This document shows positions 1 to 9,072 of a stretch of DNA of 34,203 nt, one piece after another; position 1 is the stretch's first letter; each line of letters opens with the position of its first letter. The notes below the pieces were generated by a model that was not told the DNA's origin, ran no database searches, and saw nothing but the letters and a program-made list of their open reading frames with translations. The position numbers were made by a program, and so were the translations under genes. Source of the DNA: Clostridiales bacterium (GTDB lineage: Bacteria; Bacillota; Clostridia; Oscillospirales; Oscillospiraceae); NCBI GenBank assembly GCA_029267755.1, contig JAJUHS010000009.1, positions 1 through 34,203 on the forward strand. The letters are read 5' to 3'.

Positions 1-1
1 G

Positions 2-181
2 ATATACATACTTGCTGTTTTTATAGGACCATATATGACCGTGGAGGCCGTTTGGAACATCTCGGACATATTCAACGCGCTGATGGCATTTCCGAACCTG
101 ATCGCGCTTATCGCCCTGAACGGCGTGGTTGTCAAGGAAACCAAAGGCTACTTCGCTCAGATAAGAGGAAAGGACGAATAA
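2..181 (+). CDS. C-terminal fragment of amino acid carrier / alanine:cation symporter (AGCS) family protein, truncated by window start
   Basis: Frame 2 reads IYILAVFIGPYMTVEAVWNISDIFNALMAFPNLIALIALNGVVVKETKGYFAQIRGKDE*, which resembles AGCS C-termini. Confidence 0.75.
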   Translation: MYILAVFIGPYMTVEAVWNISDIFNALMAFPNLIALIALNGVVVKETKGYFAQIRGKDE

Positions 182-202
182 ACATAGTCTTTTGAGAAAC
201 AA

Positions 203-250
203 CAGCCCTTCAGACTCGGAGCTCTATGCCTGCGCCTGAAGGGCTTTGGG
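203..250 (+). terminator. Hairpin terminator after symporter gene
   Basis: AGCCCTTCAG ... CTGAAGGGCT inverted repeat followed by TTGGG; typical position just after the stop codon. Confidence 0.6.
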
Positions 251-328
251 CTATTAATTTCTAAACTGTAATATAATTTAAGCGGTAATATAATTATCAA
301 GTATTCCGAGGGGTTAATTGACGGAGGT

Positions 329-1471
329 GTGATTATTCAGGTATTTTTATACATGGAACTCAACTTTTTTGCGCTGGCGATAACCATTCTAATACTGCTT
401 AATGTGCATCGCCAGTCAAATATGAATTCCGTCAGGCAGAGGCTATTTAAGGTTCTGCTTTATTCCAATGCACTGATTCTTCTATTCGACACCGGAATGT
501 GGCTCCTTGACGGCGTAAGCGGCATGCCAGGCAGGTTTTTGCATTCCTTCGTGACCACGGTTTACTATTGTTTAAATCCTATAATATGCCTGCTTTGGTA
601 TTTTTATGTTGATTACAATATTTTCAGAACCATGGCGCATCTGAAACGGGTTTTTATAACCATGTCTATTCCGGCTCTGCTTGCGTTTGCCTTATCCGTC
701 ATAAGTAATTTATATGGCTGCCTCTTCTATATCGACGGCGATAATGTTTACCACCGGGGGCCTTACTTTCTTGTTATAGGATTTATATGCTTTGCATACA
801 TAGCGCATACCACCGCGCTCATCTTAGTAAAACGCAGGATTATTAAAAACAGGGATTACATTCCGATGCTGGTGTTTGCGCTTCCGCCTGTTATCGGCGG
901 CGTTTTTCAGATTCTTTTTTACGGGCTTTCTCTTATCTGGGTCTGCACAACATTTTCAATATTGATAATATTTATAAATATCCAGAACAACGAGCTGTAC
1001 AAGGATTATCTTACAAATTTGTATAACAGGAGGCATCTGGACAATTACCTGTACGTTAGACGCCAGGGAAATGACAATAAGCTTTTTGCCGGCCTGATGA
1101 TAGACATAGATTCATTTAAAGCTATTAACGATCAGTACGGGCATAAATCAGGAGATCAGGCACTTAAGCATACCTCGGAAATCCTCCGTAAATCGTTCAG
1201 AAAGAATGACTTTTTGGCAAGGTACGGTGGGGATGAATTTATTGTATTTATGGAAATACAGGATAAATCCGATTTGTCTGAAGCGGTAAAACGCTTAAAC
1301 GAGAATGTAGCGGCTTTCAACGCACAAAAAATCGTACCATATGAACTTAGCTTGAGCGTGGGTTATGATTATTATTCCGGCAATTCCATGGTTGAGTTTT
1401 TGGAACACATAGATAATCTGATGTATCTCGAAAAGCAAAAGCACAACAGGCAGCTTCAAGACGAAAACTGA
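329..1471 (+). CDS. Membrane-anchored diguanylate cyclase (GGDEF domain)
   Basis: Several N-terminal hydrophobic segments, then a GGDEF domain with intact ARYGGDEF and an upstream RKND (RxxD I-site at the usual spacing). Start codon uncertain (GTG 329, ATT 335 or ATG 353). Confidence 0.92.
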   Translation: MIIQVFLYMELNFFALAITILILLNVHRQSNMNSVRQRLFKVLLYSNALILLFDTGMWLLDGVSGMPGRFLHSFVTTVYYCLNPIICLLWYFYVDYNIFRTMAHLKRVFITMSIPALLAFALSVISNLYGCLFYIDGDNVYHRGPYFLVIGFICFAYIAHTTALILVKRRIIKNRDYIPMLVFALPPVIGGVFQILFYGLSLIWVCTTFSILIIFINIQNNELYKDYLTNLYNRRHLDNYLYVRRQGNDNKLFAGLMIDIDSFKAINDQYGHKSGDQALKHTSEILRKSFRKNDFLARYGGDEFIVFMEIQDKSDLSEAVKRLNENVAAFNAQKIVPYELSLSVGYDYYSGNSMVEFLEHIDNLMYLEKQKHNRQLQDEN

Positions 1472-1518
1472 CGGCGGGAAAGATAAATATTATTTTGATC
1501 AGGAGAGAAAAATAGCTG

Positions 1519-2073
1519 ATGAAAACCTTGATTTTTAACGGCTCACCACGGAAAAACGGAAATACAGCGGCGCTTGTGAACGAAGTGGTCTCCCGACTTG
1601 AGGGCGAATATAAAATTGTAGACGCTTATTACTGTGGAATAAAGCCCTGCATAGATTGCAGATATTGCAAAAAGCACCCTGCCTGCTCCATCGAGGACGG
1701 AATGAACGAAATATACGAATATATCAGGGAATGCGACAATATAGTCGTTGCGTCGCCCCTTAATTTCGCAGAAGTTACCGGCCAGCTTCTCTCGGTGCTA
1801 AGCCGCCTTCAGATGTTTTATTGCAACGAAGTTTTCAGAAAAGAGAAGCTGATAAAGAAGGAAAAGCGCGGAGGAATAATACTGGTTGGCGGGGGAGACG
1901 GCGGTATTACCGGCGCCTTAAAGACGGCACGTATTATTTTGCACCACATGAATGTAAGGGAAATTGCACCGGAGGTATGTTCGCATAGTACAGATGTGCT
2001 CGACGCGAAGGACGACGTAGCTGCCGTAACCGCTGCAATAAAGCTCGCTGAGTTTCTTAATGAAAAACGATAG
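1519..2073 (+). CDS. Flavodoxin-like NADPH-dependent FMN reductase family protein
   Basis: MKTLIFNGSPRKNGNTAALVNEV FMN-binding N-terminus and a C..C..C cluster CGIKPCIDCRYCKKHPAC. Confidence 0.88.
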   Translation: MKTLIFNGSPRKNGNTAALVNEVVSRLEGEYKIVDAYYCGIKPCIDCRYCKKHPACSIEDGMNEIYEYIRECDNIVVASPLNFAEVTGQLLSVLSRLQMFYCNEVFRKEKLIKKEKRGGIILVGGGDGGITGALKTARIILHHMNVREIAPEVCSHSTDVLDAKDDVAAVTAAIKLAEFLNEKR

Positions 2074-2118
2074 TTAAACACTACAATTAGATTGTACCAA
2101 AAACTGAAATATAATTTA

Positions 2119-2147
2119 TTGACAATAAAAACCTGTTTAGATACGAT
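2119..2147 (+). promoter_or_regulatory. Putative sigma-A promoter for fchA-folD
   Basis: TTGACA - 17 nt - TACGAT. Confidence 0.6.
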
Positions 2148-2149
2148 AA

Positions 2150-2181
2150 AATAAGCAAATTGTAGTAAGAATAAGCAAATT
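2150..2181 (+). repeat. Two direct copies of AATAAGCAAATT, 20 nt apart, upstream of the fchA RBS
   Basis: Exact copies at 2150-2161 and 2170-2181. Confidence 0.7.
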
Positions 2182-2194
2182 TAGGAGGTGTCCG

Positions 2195-2827
2195 ATGGAA
2201 TTTTGTGAAAAAAGCTGCAAAGACTTTATTGCCGAGCTTTCAAGCAAAGCGCCGGTGCCAGGCGGCGGCGGAGCGTCCGCTCTTGTAGGAGCGGTCGGGA
2301 CCGCACTCGGAGGGATGGTCGGCTCGCTTACCGTAGGCAAGAAAAAGTATGCAGATGTTGAAGAGGAGATTCGCGCCCTTATGGCGAAGGCGGACAGTCT
2401 TATGGCCGATATGCTCAGGCTGATAGACCGGGATGCGGAGGCTTTTGAGCCGCTGTCAAGAGCTTACGGGATGCCGAAGGAGACCGAGGAGCAAAAGGCC
2501 GAAAAGGATCGAGTTATGGAGCTTTGTCTTAAGGAAGCCTGCTCAGTGCCTATGGAGATAATGGAAAAATGCTGTGAGGCGATAGAACTTCAGGCAGGTT
2601 TTGCCTCTAAGGGAAGTTCGCTTGCGATAAGCGACGCTGGCGTTGGAGTGGCCTTTTGCAAGGCTGCGCTTCAGGGAGCGAGCCTCAACGTATTTATAAA
2701 TACTAATTCCATGAAGGACAGACAGTACGCCGAAAAGCTGAACGCGAGAGCCGATGAGCTGCTCAAAAAGTACACGGCGCTCGCCGACGAAATATACGAC
2801 GGCGTATGCAGGCGTCTGAAGCAGTAG
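2195..2827 (+). CDS. fchA: Cyclodeaminase/cyclohydrolase family protein (formiminotetrahydrofolate cyclodeaminase / methenyl-THF cyclohydrolase)
   Basis: APVPGGGGASALVGAVGTALGGMV motif; AGGAGG RBS upstream. Confidence 0.88.
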   Translation: MEFCEKSCKDFIAELSSKAPVPGGGGASALVGAVGTALGGMVGSLTVGKKKYADVEEEIRALMAKADSLMADMLRLIDRDAEAFEPLSRAYGMPKETEEQKAEKDRVMELCLKEACSVPMEIMEKCCEAIELQAGFASKGSSLAISDAGVGVAFCKAALQGASLNVFINTNSMKDRQYAEKLNARADELLKKYTALADEIYDGVCRRLKQ

Positions 2828-2886
2828 TACAACTTAATTCGCAATCAAAAAAATATAAAATACTGAAGAAAAAGGAATGTGAAATT

Positions 2887-3735
2887 ATGGCACAGCAGTT
2901 TTTGGCAAAAGAAGTAAATGAGGCAATTGTTGAGGATCTTAAAGCTAGAATCGCGGCTCTCGCAAAGAAGAACGTTGTTCCGACACTCGCCACAATTCGC
3001 GTTGGAGAAAACGGCGCTGATATATCCTATGAGATCGGCGCTACAAAGAAATGCAACTCCATCGGCCTGCAGGTCAAAAATGTCGTTCTTCCGGCTGATA
3101 TAAGCGAAGAAGAGCTCGTAAAGACCGTCAAGGAAGTCGGGGCGGACAAGGGAGTTCACGGCATACTGCTTTTCCAGCCCCTGCCCGAGCATATAAACGA
3201 AAAGAAAGTTAAGGAATGCATTCCGGTCGAAAAGGATGTTGACTGCGCAACCGTAGCTAACCTCGGCAACGTTCTGGCCGGCAGAGAGGATTGCTTCGCC
3301 TACTGCGCTCCCTCGGCCGTTATGGAAATGCTCGAATACTACAAGGTTCCGCTTCAGGGCAAGAATGTCTGCGTTATCGGCGCCGGACTTGTCGTTGGAA
3401 GACCGCTTTCAATGCTGCTCGCTGCCAAGCTCGCGACCGTTTTCCTTTGCAATGTCTTTACCGTTGACACTCCGGCCATAGCCAGGCAGGCAGACATCGT
3501 CGTTTCCGCCTGCGGAGTACCCGGCCTTATTACGGACAAGTATGTAAAGCCCGGCCAGATTGTCATCGACGTAGGCACTAAGATGGTTGACGGAAAACTT
3601 AAGGGCGACGTCGACTTTGAAAAGGTTGAGCCTATCGTTCAGGCTGTTACACCCACTCCCGGCGGAGTGTCCGGCGTTACGACCACAGTTCTCGCAAAGC
3701 ATGTCGTTATTGCCGCGGAGCGCTTGAACGCGTAA
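2887..3735 (+). CDS. folD: FolD-family methylenetetrahydrofolate dehydrogenase/cyclohydrolase (divergent active site)
   Basis: Whole-length FolD similarity (VHGILLFQPLPEHI, KDVDC, PTPGGVSGVTTTVLAKH). ATG at 2887 is a better start than the 2806 ORF start because it avoids overlap with fchA. Confidence 0.85.
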   Translation: MAQQFLAKEVNEAIVEDLKARIAALAKKNVVPTLATIRVGENGADISYEIGATKKCNSIGLQVKNVVLPADISEEELVKTVKEVGADKGVHGILLFQPLPEHINEKKVKECIPVEKDVDCATVANLGNVLAGREDCFAYCAPSAVMEMLEYYKVPLQGKNVCVIGAGLVVGRPLSMLLAAKLATVFLCNVFTVDTPAIARQADIVVSACGVPGLITDKYVKPGQIVIDVGTKMVDGKLKGDVDFEKVEPIVQAVTPTPGGVSGVTTTVLAKHVVIAAERLNA

Positions 3736-3760
3736 TAGATTCCGCTATGATATAGTTAAT

Positions 3761-3800
3761 GGCTGCTGCTTAACCATTCGTTTTGCAGCAGCCGTTTTTT
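3761..3800 (+). terminator. Rho-independent terminator between folD and the convergent glycosyltransferase
   Basis: GGCTGCTGC ... GCAGCAGCC followed by GTTTTTTAT. Confidence 0.88.
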
Positions 3801-3814
3801 ATGTTTGAAAGCTA

Positions 3815-5014
3815 TTAAAGGGAATCCTTTTTCATCCGCAGCAAACTTAACAAATCGTATAACAGGACTGCCAGAACCAGTATGAGCGCCGCAGCTCCGT
3901 AACTCATTGGGAGCAGATACCGCATTTTAAAATAAGCATGGTAACCGAGCAAAGAGGCGAACGAAACAAGGACTGGCAGGGTAAAGCGCTTAGGATATAT
4001 CACCGCATAGCATACGGAAAGGATGTCTCCAATAAAGAAGTAACGGTCGTGCATATGTGGGAGAAAGAACGGCACGCCTATTGAAAAGATAAACGCGAAA
4101 GTGAAAAGAGCTTCGTCGGAGAGGCTCCTGCGTTTTATAAAAGCTGCAACATAAAGCGCCGCGATAAACAGAAAAGCCGCAATAATTCCCAGCATCGCTG
4201 CCTGCTTTAGATTAGTGACATTATAGAAAAAAGCATATATCGACGACGAATTATAGTTGAGTCCGGAGCCGACAGTATCAACCTGATTGAAATAGAGGGT
4301 TATGGTTTCCATAAACGGACGGCCGGCTAAAACCGCGGGCAGGACAAGCAGTACATAGGTAAGTGGGAATATCGGCAGATGCCGGAGCTTCAGCTTTTTT
4401 GTATAAAGGAATATGAAAAATACCGGCAGGAAAAATACCGCCTGCATTTTAAAACCGAAGGAAACTGCCGCCATAACCATTGAAAGCGCTGGATGGCCCG
4501 ACAGGACGAAATAGATGCTCAGCAGCGCGAACGCGGCGTAAATGGAGTCGCACTGGGCCCAGCATGAGCCGTTAAGGATAACCGACGGCAATACCATAAT
4601 CAGGTAGAAGCAGAGAAGCTTCTTAGTTTTGCTTTCGGTAAAAAGCGAAACAATTTTCATGCCCGCAAACGCCAGAATAACGTCGAAGGTAACGGAGAGT
4701 ATCTTTATCAGATAGAGGTCGTAAACAGGAATGTATGAAAAAGCCGCGAGAAAGTAAAGATAAGGTACGTTGTAGTTGCCGATGGAGCGCCTGAGAGCCG
4801 CAAATCCGCCGTTCAAACGGAAGTAATCGACCCACTTGGCAAGAAAGTCGGTATAGTCGAGGGTTACATACGGCAGACAGATAAGGCGGAGGTCAAAGAT
4901 CAGGATGAGAACTGCAAGGCAGGCAAAAAATACGGTCATATTATTAAAAAGTCGTTCTCGGTAAAGCAGAAACATTGAAACGGCGATAAGCAGCAGAAAA
5001 CAGATGGCGACCAA
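3815..5014 (-). CDS. GT-C type polytopic membrane glycosyltransferase, Gpi18/mannosyltransferase-like
   Basis: Many transmembrane segments, WAQCDSIYA and HMHDRYF motifs as in Gpi18-like proteins. TTG at 5014 is preceded by GGAGGTGG with a 7-nt spacer; the longer ORF to 5131 crosses a terminator hairpin. Confidence 0.75.
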   Translation of the reverse strand: MVAICFLLLIAVSMFLLYRERLFNNMTVFFACLAVLILIFDLRLICLPYVTLDYTDFLAKWVDYFRLNGGFAALRRSIGNYNVPYLYFLAAFSYIPVYDLYLIKILSVTFDVILAFAGMKIVSLFTESKTKKLLCFYLIMVLPSVILNGSCWAQCDSIYAAFALLSIYFVLSGHPALSMVMAAVSFGFKMQAVFFLPVFFIFLYTKKLKLRHLPIFPLTYVLLVLPAVLAGRPFMETITLYFNQVDTVGSGLNYNSSSIYAFFYNVTNLKQAAMLGIIAAFLFIAALYVAAFIKRRSLSDEALFTFAFIFSIGVPFFLPHMHDRYFFIGDILSVCYAVIYPKRFTLPVLVSFASLLGYHAYFKMRYLLPMSYGAAALILVLAVLLYDLLSLLRMKKDSL

Positions 5015-5057
5015 TGATATTCCACCTCCGGGTGATAATAGAGCGGGGGACAGTGCG

Positions 5058-5096
5058 AAATAAAACAAAAAACGGCGAAACTCAAGGCTTCGCCGC
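5058..5096 (-). terminator. Intrinsic terminator/attenuator-like hairpin in the glycosyltransferase leader
   Basis: Minus strand: CGGCGAA-GCCTTGAGT-TTCGCCG-TTTTTTGTTTTATTT. Confidence 0.7.
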
Positions 5097-5124
5097 AAAA
5101 TATTTTTTTCAACGGAAAAAACAC

Positions 5125-5153
5125 TTGACACATAATGCCAAGCCTGATATAAT
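5125..5153 (+). promoter_or_regulatory. Consensus sigma-A promoter for rpoBC
   Basis: TTGACA - 17 nt - TATAAT with an extended -10 (TGATATAAT) and A/T tracts upstream. Confidence 0.9.
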
Positions 5154-5328
5154 TACTTGCTATATGTAAAAAAATAATATCATATGTAGCAAATCGCTTT
5201 ATCTATCTGCTGTGTATTTTATCACTATTTGTGAAAAATGCAACACAAATTTTAAAAGATATAACAACTTTTCCGCGTGTGCAGTTTTGCGTGCCGTCAA
5301 TTTTAATCGTACAAGGAGTGAAAGCCAG

Positions 5329-8300
5329 ATGGTCAAGGATGTCAGTTATGGCAAAGTACAGCGTAAGAGCTTCGCGAAAATAGAGGAGATTCAGGATATG
5401 CCCAATCTTCTCGAGGTTCAGAAAAGTTCTTACAAATGGTTCCTTGAAACGGGGTTGAGGGAGGTTTTCCGCGATGTAGCCTCGATTCTGGACTATTCGG
5501 GAAACCTTGAGCTTTCTTTTATTGATTATTCAATGGATGAAAAGCCTAAATACACCGAAGAGGAGTGCAAGGCGAGGGATGCAACCTATGCGGCTCCGCT
5601 TAAGGTCAGCGTTCGCCTGAGGAACAAGGAAACCGAAGAAATAAAGGAACAGGAGATATTTCTGGGCGACCTTCCGCTTATGACGGCGGGCGGCACCTTT
5701 ATCATAAACGGCGCCGAGCGCGTCATCGTATCCCAGATCATCAGGAGTCCCGGCGTATACTTCGAAAAGAGGAAGGACAAGACTTCTGCGACTGTTTACA
5801 GTTCGACTATTATTCCGTACCGAGGCGCATGGCTTGAATACGAGACCGATCTCTCCGACGTTTTTTACGCCAGAATTGACAAGAACCGCAAGCTGCCCGT
5901 AACCTGGCTTATCAAGGCTATGGGAGCTCCTAAGCCAGACCAGCCCTATTCCTGGCTTTCGATGCCTTCCGCAGCCGGCGGAGCTGTTACGAACGAGCAG
6001 ATCCGCGACATTTTCGGCGAGGATGAGCGCCTGATGGCGACATTCGAAAAGGATTCGTGCAAGAACCGCGAGGAGGCGCTGATTGAGATTTACAGACGCC
6101 TTCGCCCGGGCGATCCCCCGACCGTAGACAGCGCAGAAGCCCTTCTCGACAGCCTGTTTTTTGCACCCCGCAGATATGATATTTCTGCGGTTGGCCGTTA
6201 TAAATTCAATAAAAAACTTGCTCTCGCGCCCCGTATCAACGGTCAGACCCTTACGTATCCTGTCGCAGACCCTCTTACGGGTGAGATTATCGCCGAAAGC
6301 GGAGAAACCCTTACCAAAGAGAAGGCGGAGCTCATACAGAGAAAGGGTGTTGTCGAGGTCGTCGTTACCGTAGACGGCAAACCTGTAAAGGTTTTCTCAA
6401 ACGGCATGGTCGATCTTGCGGATTTTGTAGATTTCGACATTTCGGAGCTCGGCATAAAAGAGAAGGTGCGCTTTATAATCCTTCGAGACCTGCTTGACAG
6501 GTTTCAGGGTGAGGAGCTTAAAAACGCTATCAACGATAATATCGACGAGCTTATTCCAAAGCATATTATTCCCGACGACGTATTCGCGTCTATAAACTAT
6601 CTCAACGGCCTTGCCCACAATATCGGAGAGGACGACGATATCGACCACCTTGGAAACAGACGCATGAGAAGCGTTGGAGAGCTTTTGCAGAACCAGTTCA
6701 GAGTCGGCTTTTCGCGCATGGAGCGTGTTATCCGCGAGAGAATGACGCTCCAGGATCTCGATATCGTAACGCCGCAGTCACTTATAAACATACGTCCCGT
6801 AACGGCGGCGATGAAGGAATTTTTCGGTTCCTCCCCGCTCAGCCAGTTTATGGACCAGACAAATCCTCTTGCCGAGCTGACCCATAAGCGCAGAATGTCG
6901 GCGCTTGGCCCCGGCGGCCTTTCGAGAGAGCGCGCCAACTTCGACGTCCGCGACGTTCATTACAGTCATTACGGCAGAATGTGCCCGATTGAAACGCCTG
7001 AAGGCCCCAACATCGGACTTATTTCCTATCTCGCGAGCTACGCTAGAGTCAACGAGTACGGCTTCCTTGTTGCTCCGTTCCGCAAGGTTGAAAAGGGAAC
7101 GTGCCGAGTGACCGACGAGGTGCATTACCTTACCGCCGACCAGGAAGACCAGTATATCGTCGCGCAGGCTACCGAGCCTACCGACGAAAACGGTGTTCTG
7201 CTCAATAAGCGTATAACCTGCCGCCGCAGAGATGAAATTATAGAGGTCGACAGGGAGCTTGTTGACTTCATAGATATCTCGCCTAGGATGATGGTTTCAA
7301 TAGCTACCGCCATGATACCCTTCCTTGAAAACGACGACGCAAACCGCGCCCTGATGGGAGCGAACATGCAGCGTCAGGCCGTTCCTCTACTTGTAACCCA
7401 AGCCCCGATAGTGGCGACGGGAATCGAGCATAAATGTGCGATCGACTCCGGAGTCGTGGTGTTGGCGGAGGGTGACGGAGTAGTTACAAAGCTTGATTCT
7501 ACAAGCATTACCGTGAAATACGACGACGGCGTTATAAAGACTTACAGGCTCACAAAGTTTGCAAGGAGCAATCAGGGCACCTGTATAAATCAGCGCCCGA
7601 TAGTCAGGGTTGGAGAGCGCGTTACAGCCGATACCGTTTTGGCAGACGGCCCTTCAACGGCACAGGGCGAGCTTTCTCTAGGCAAGAACGTTCTGGTTGG
7701 CTTTATGACCTGGGAAGGCTATAACTACGAAGATGCTATTCTTATCAACGAGCGTCTTGTTCACGAGGATGTTTTCACATCAATCCACATCGAGGAATAT
7801 GAAATAGACGCGAGAGACACTAAGCTCGGTCCCGAGGAGATAACAAGGGATATTCCAGGCGTCGGCGAGGATGCCCTCCGCTATCTTGACGAGCGCGGAA
7901 TCATATGCGTCGGCGCTGAGGTTCACGCGGGGGATATTCTGGTGGGAAAGGTCACTCCCAAGGGAGAAACCGATCTTACGGCCGAGGAAAGGCTGCTGCG
8001 CGCGATCTTCGGCGAAAAGGCAAGAGAGGTCAGGGACACCTCGCTCAAGGTGCCTCACGGAGAGAGCGGTATTGTTGTCGACGTAAAGGTATTCACCCGC
8101 AAGAACGGCGACGAGATGAACCCCGGCGTGAATATGGTGGTAAGGTGCTATATCGCGCAGAAAAGGAAGATTTCTGTCGGAGACAAGATGGCCGGCCGCC
8201 ACGGCAACAAGGGCGTCGTATCAAGGATACTTCCGAGAGAGGATATGCCCTATATGCCTGACGGCACGCCTCTTGACATCGTACTCAACCCTCTCGGCGT

Positions 8301-9072
8301 TCCCTCGCGTATGAATATCGGTCAGGTGCTTGAAGTCCATCTTGGCTACGCTGCTCAGGCTCTCGGCTGGAAGGTTGCGACTCCTATCTTCAGCGGTGCA
8401 AACGAACAGGAAATACGTGAGACGCTCAAGCTCGCGGGCCTGCGCAGCGACGGAAAGAGCGTACTGTACGACGGACGCACGGGAGAACCGTTCGACAACG
8501 CCGTAACGGTCGGATACGTTTACTTCCTTAAGCTTCACCACCTTGTCGACGATAAGATCCACGCGAGAAGTACGGGTCCGTATTCGCTCGTAACTCAGCA
8601 GCCTCTGGGCGGAAAGGCTCAGTTCGGCGGACAGCGCTTCGGAGAAATGGAAGTCTGGGCTCTCGAAGCTTACGGCGCGGCATACACTCTCCAGGAAATA
8701 CTCACAGTCAAGTCGGACGACGTCACGGGCCGCGTCCGCACCTATGAGTCAATTGTAAAGGGCAACAATGTTCCTCAGCCGGGAGTTCCTGAATCCTTCA
8801 AGGTTCTGGTAAAGGAACTGCAGTCCCTTTGCCTGGACGTCAGGGTGCTTGACGCCGACGGCAATGAAATTGAGCTTAAATCTGATGACGACGACGATTA
8901 TCCGGGAATCAGGGACGAGGCGATGTACCAGTCCGACGACGAGGAGATCGAGCTCGGCGGCTATACGATCGAGGACGCTGATATTGAAGAAGATGAAGAT
9001 GAATTTGAAGACGATGACGACGAGATTTTCGACGGCGATGAAGATATTTTGGATGAGGAGGACGATTTTTAA
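5329..9072 (+). CDS. rpoB: DNA-directed RNA polymerase subunit beta
   Basis: [36 protein letters not shown] and many other RpoB signatures; ATG 5329 ([18 protein letters not shown]) with an AAGGAG RBS. Confidence 0.98.
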   Translation: MVKDVSYGKVQRKSFAKIEEIQDMPNLLEVQKSSYKWFLETGLREVFRDVASILDYSGNLELSFIDYSMDEKPKYTEEECKARDATYAAPLKVSVRLRNKETEEIKEQEIFLGDLPLMTAGGTFIINGAERVIVSQIIRSPGVYFEKRKDKTSATVYSSTIIPYRGAWLEYETDLSDVFYARIDKNRKLPVTWLIKAMGAPKPDQPYSWLSMPSAAGGAVTNEQIRDIFGEDERLMATFEKDSCKNREEALIEIYRRLRPGDPPTVDSAEALLDSLFFAPRRYDISAVGRYKFNKKLALAPRINGQTLTYPVADPLTGEIIAESGETLTKEKAELIQRKGVVEVVVTVDGKPVKVFSNGMVDLADFVDFDISELGIKEKVRFIILRDLLDRFQGEELKNAINDNIDELIPKHIIPDDVFASINYLNGLAHNIGEDDDIDHLGNRRMRSVGELLQNQFRVGFSRMERVIRERMTLQDLDIVTPQSLINIRPVTAAMKEFFGSSPLSQFMDQTNPLAELTHKRRMSALGPGGLSRERANFDVRDVHYSHYGRMCPIETPEGPNIGLISYLASYARVNEYGFLVAPFRKVEKGTCRVTDEVHYLTADQEDQYIVAQATEPTDENGVLLNKRITCRRRDEIIEVDRELVDFIDISPRMMVSIATAMIPFLENDDANRALMGANMQRQAVPLLVTQAPIVATGIEHKCAIDSGVVVLAEGDGVVTKLDSTSITVKYDDGVIKTYRLTKFARSNQGTCINQRPIVRVGERVTADTVLADGPSTAQGELSLGKNVLVGFMTWEGYNYEDAILINERLVHEDVFTSIHIEEYEIDARDTKLGPEEITRDIPGVGEDALRYLDERGIICVGAEVHAGDILVGKVTPKGETDLTAEERLLRAIFGEKAREVRDTSLKVPHGESGIVVDVKVFTRKNGDEMNPGVNMVVRCYIAQKRKISVGDKMAGRHGNKGVVSRILPREDMPYMPDGTPLDIVLNPLGVPSRMNIGQVLEVHLGYAAQALGWKVATPIFSGANEQEIRETLKLAGLRSDGKSVLYDGRTGEPFDNAVTVGYVYFLKLHHLVDDKIHARSTGPYSLVTQQPLGGKAQFGGQRFGEMEVWALEAYGAAYTLQEILTVKSDDVTGRVRTYESIVKGNNVPQPGVPESFKVLVKELQSLCLDVRVLDADGNEIELKSDDDDDYPGIRDEAMYQSDDEEIELGGYTIEDADIEEDEDEFEDDDDEIFDGDEDILDEEDDF

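Noticed and set aside
6161-6373. Short off-frame ORFs inside rpoB (also 6905-7111, 7871-8086, 8849-9091)
   Set aside because: Low-complexity or Arg/Ser-rich off-frame translations fully within rpoB.
6834-6960. Possible rifampicin-resistance substitutions in RpoB
   Set aside because: The cluster [30 protein letters not shown] keeps the usual wild-type D, H and S positions by eye.
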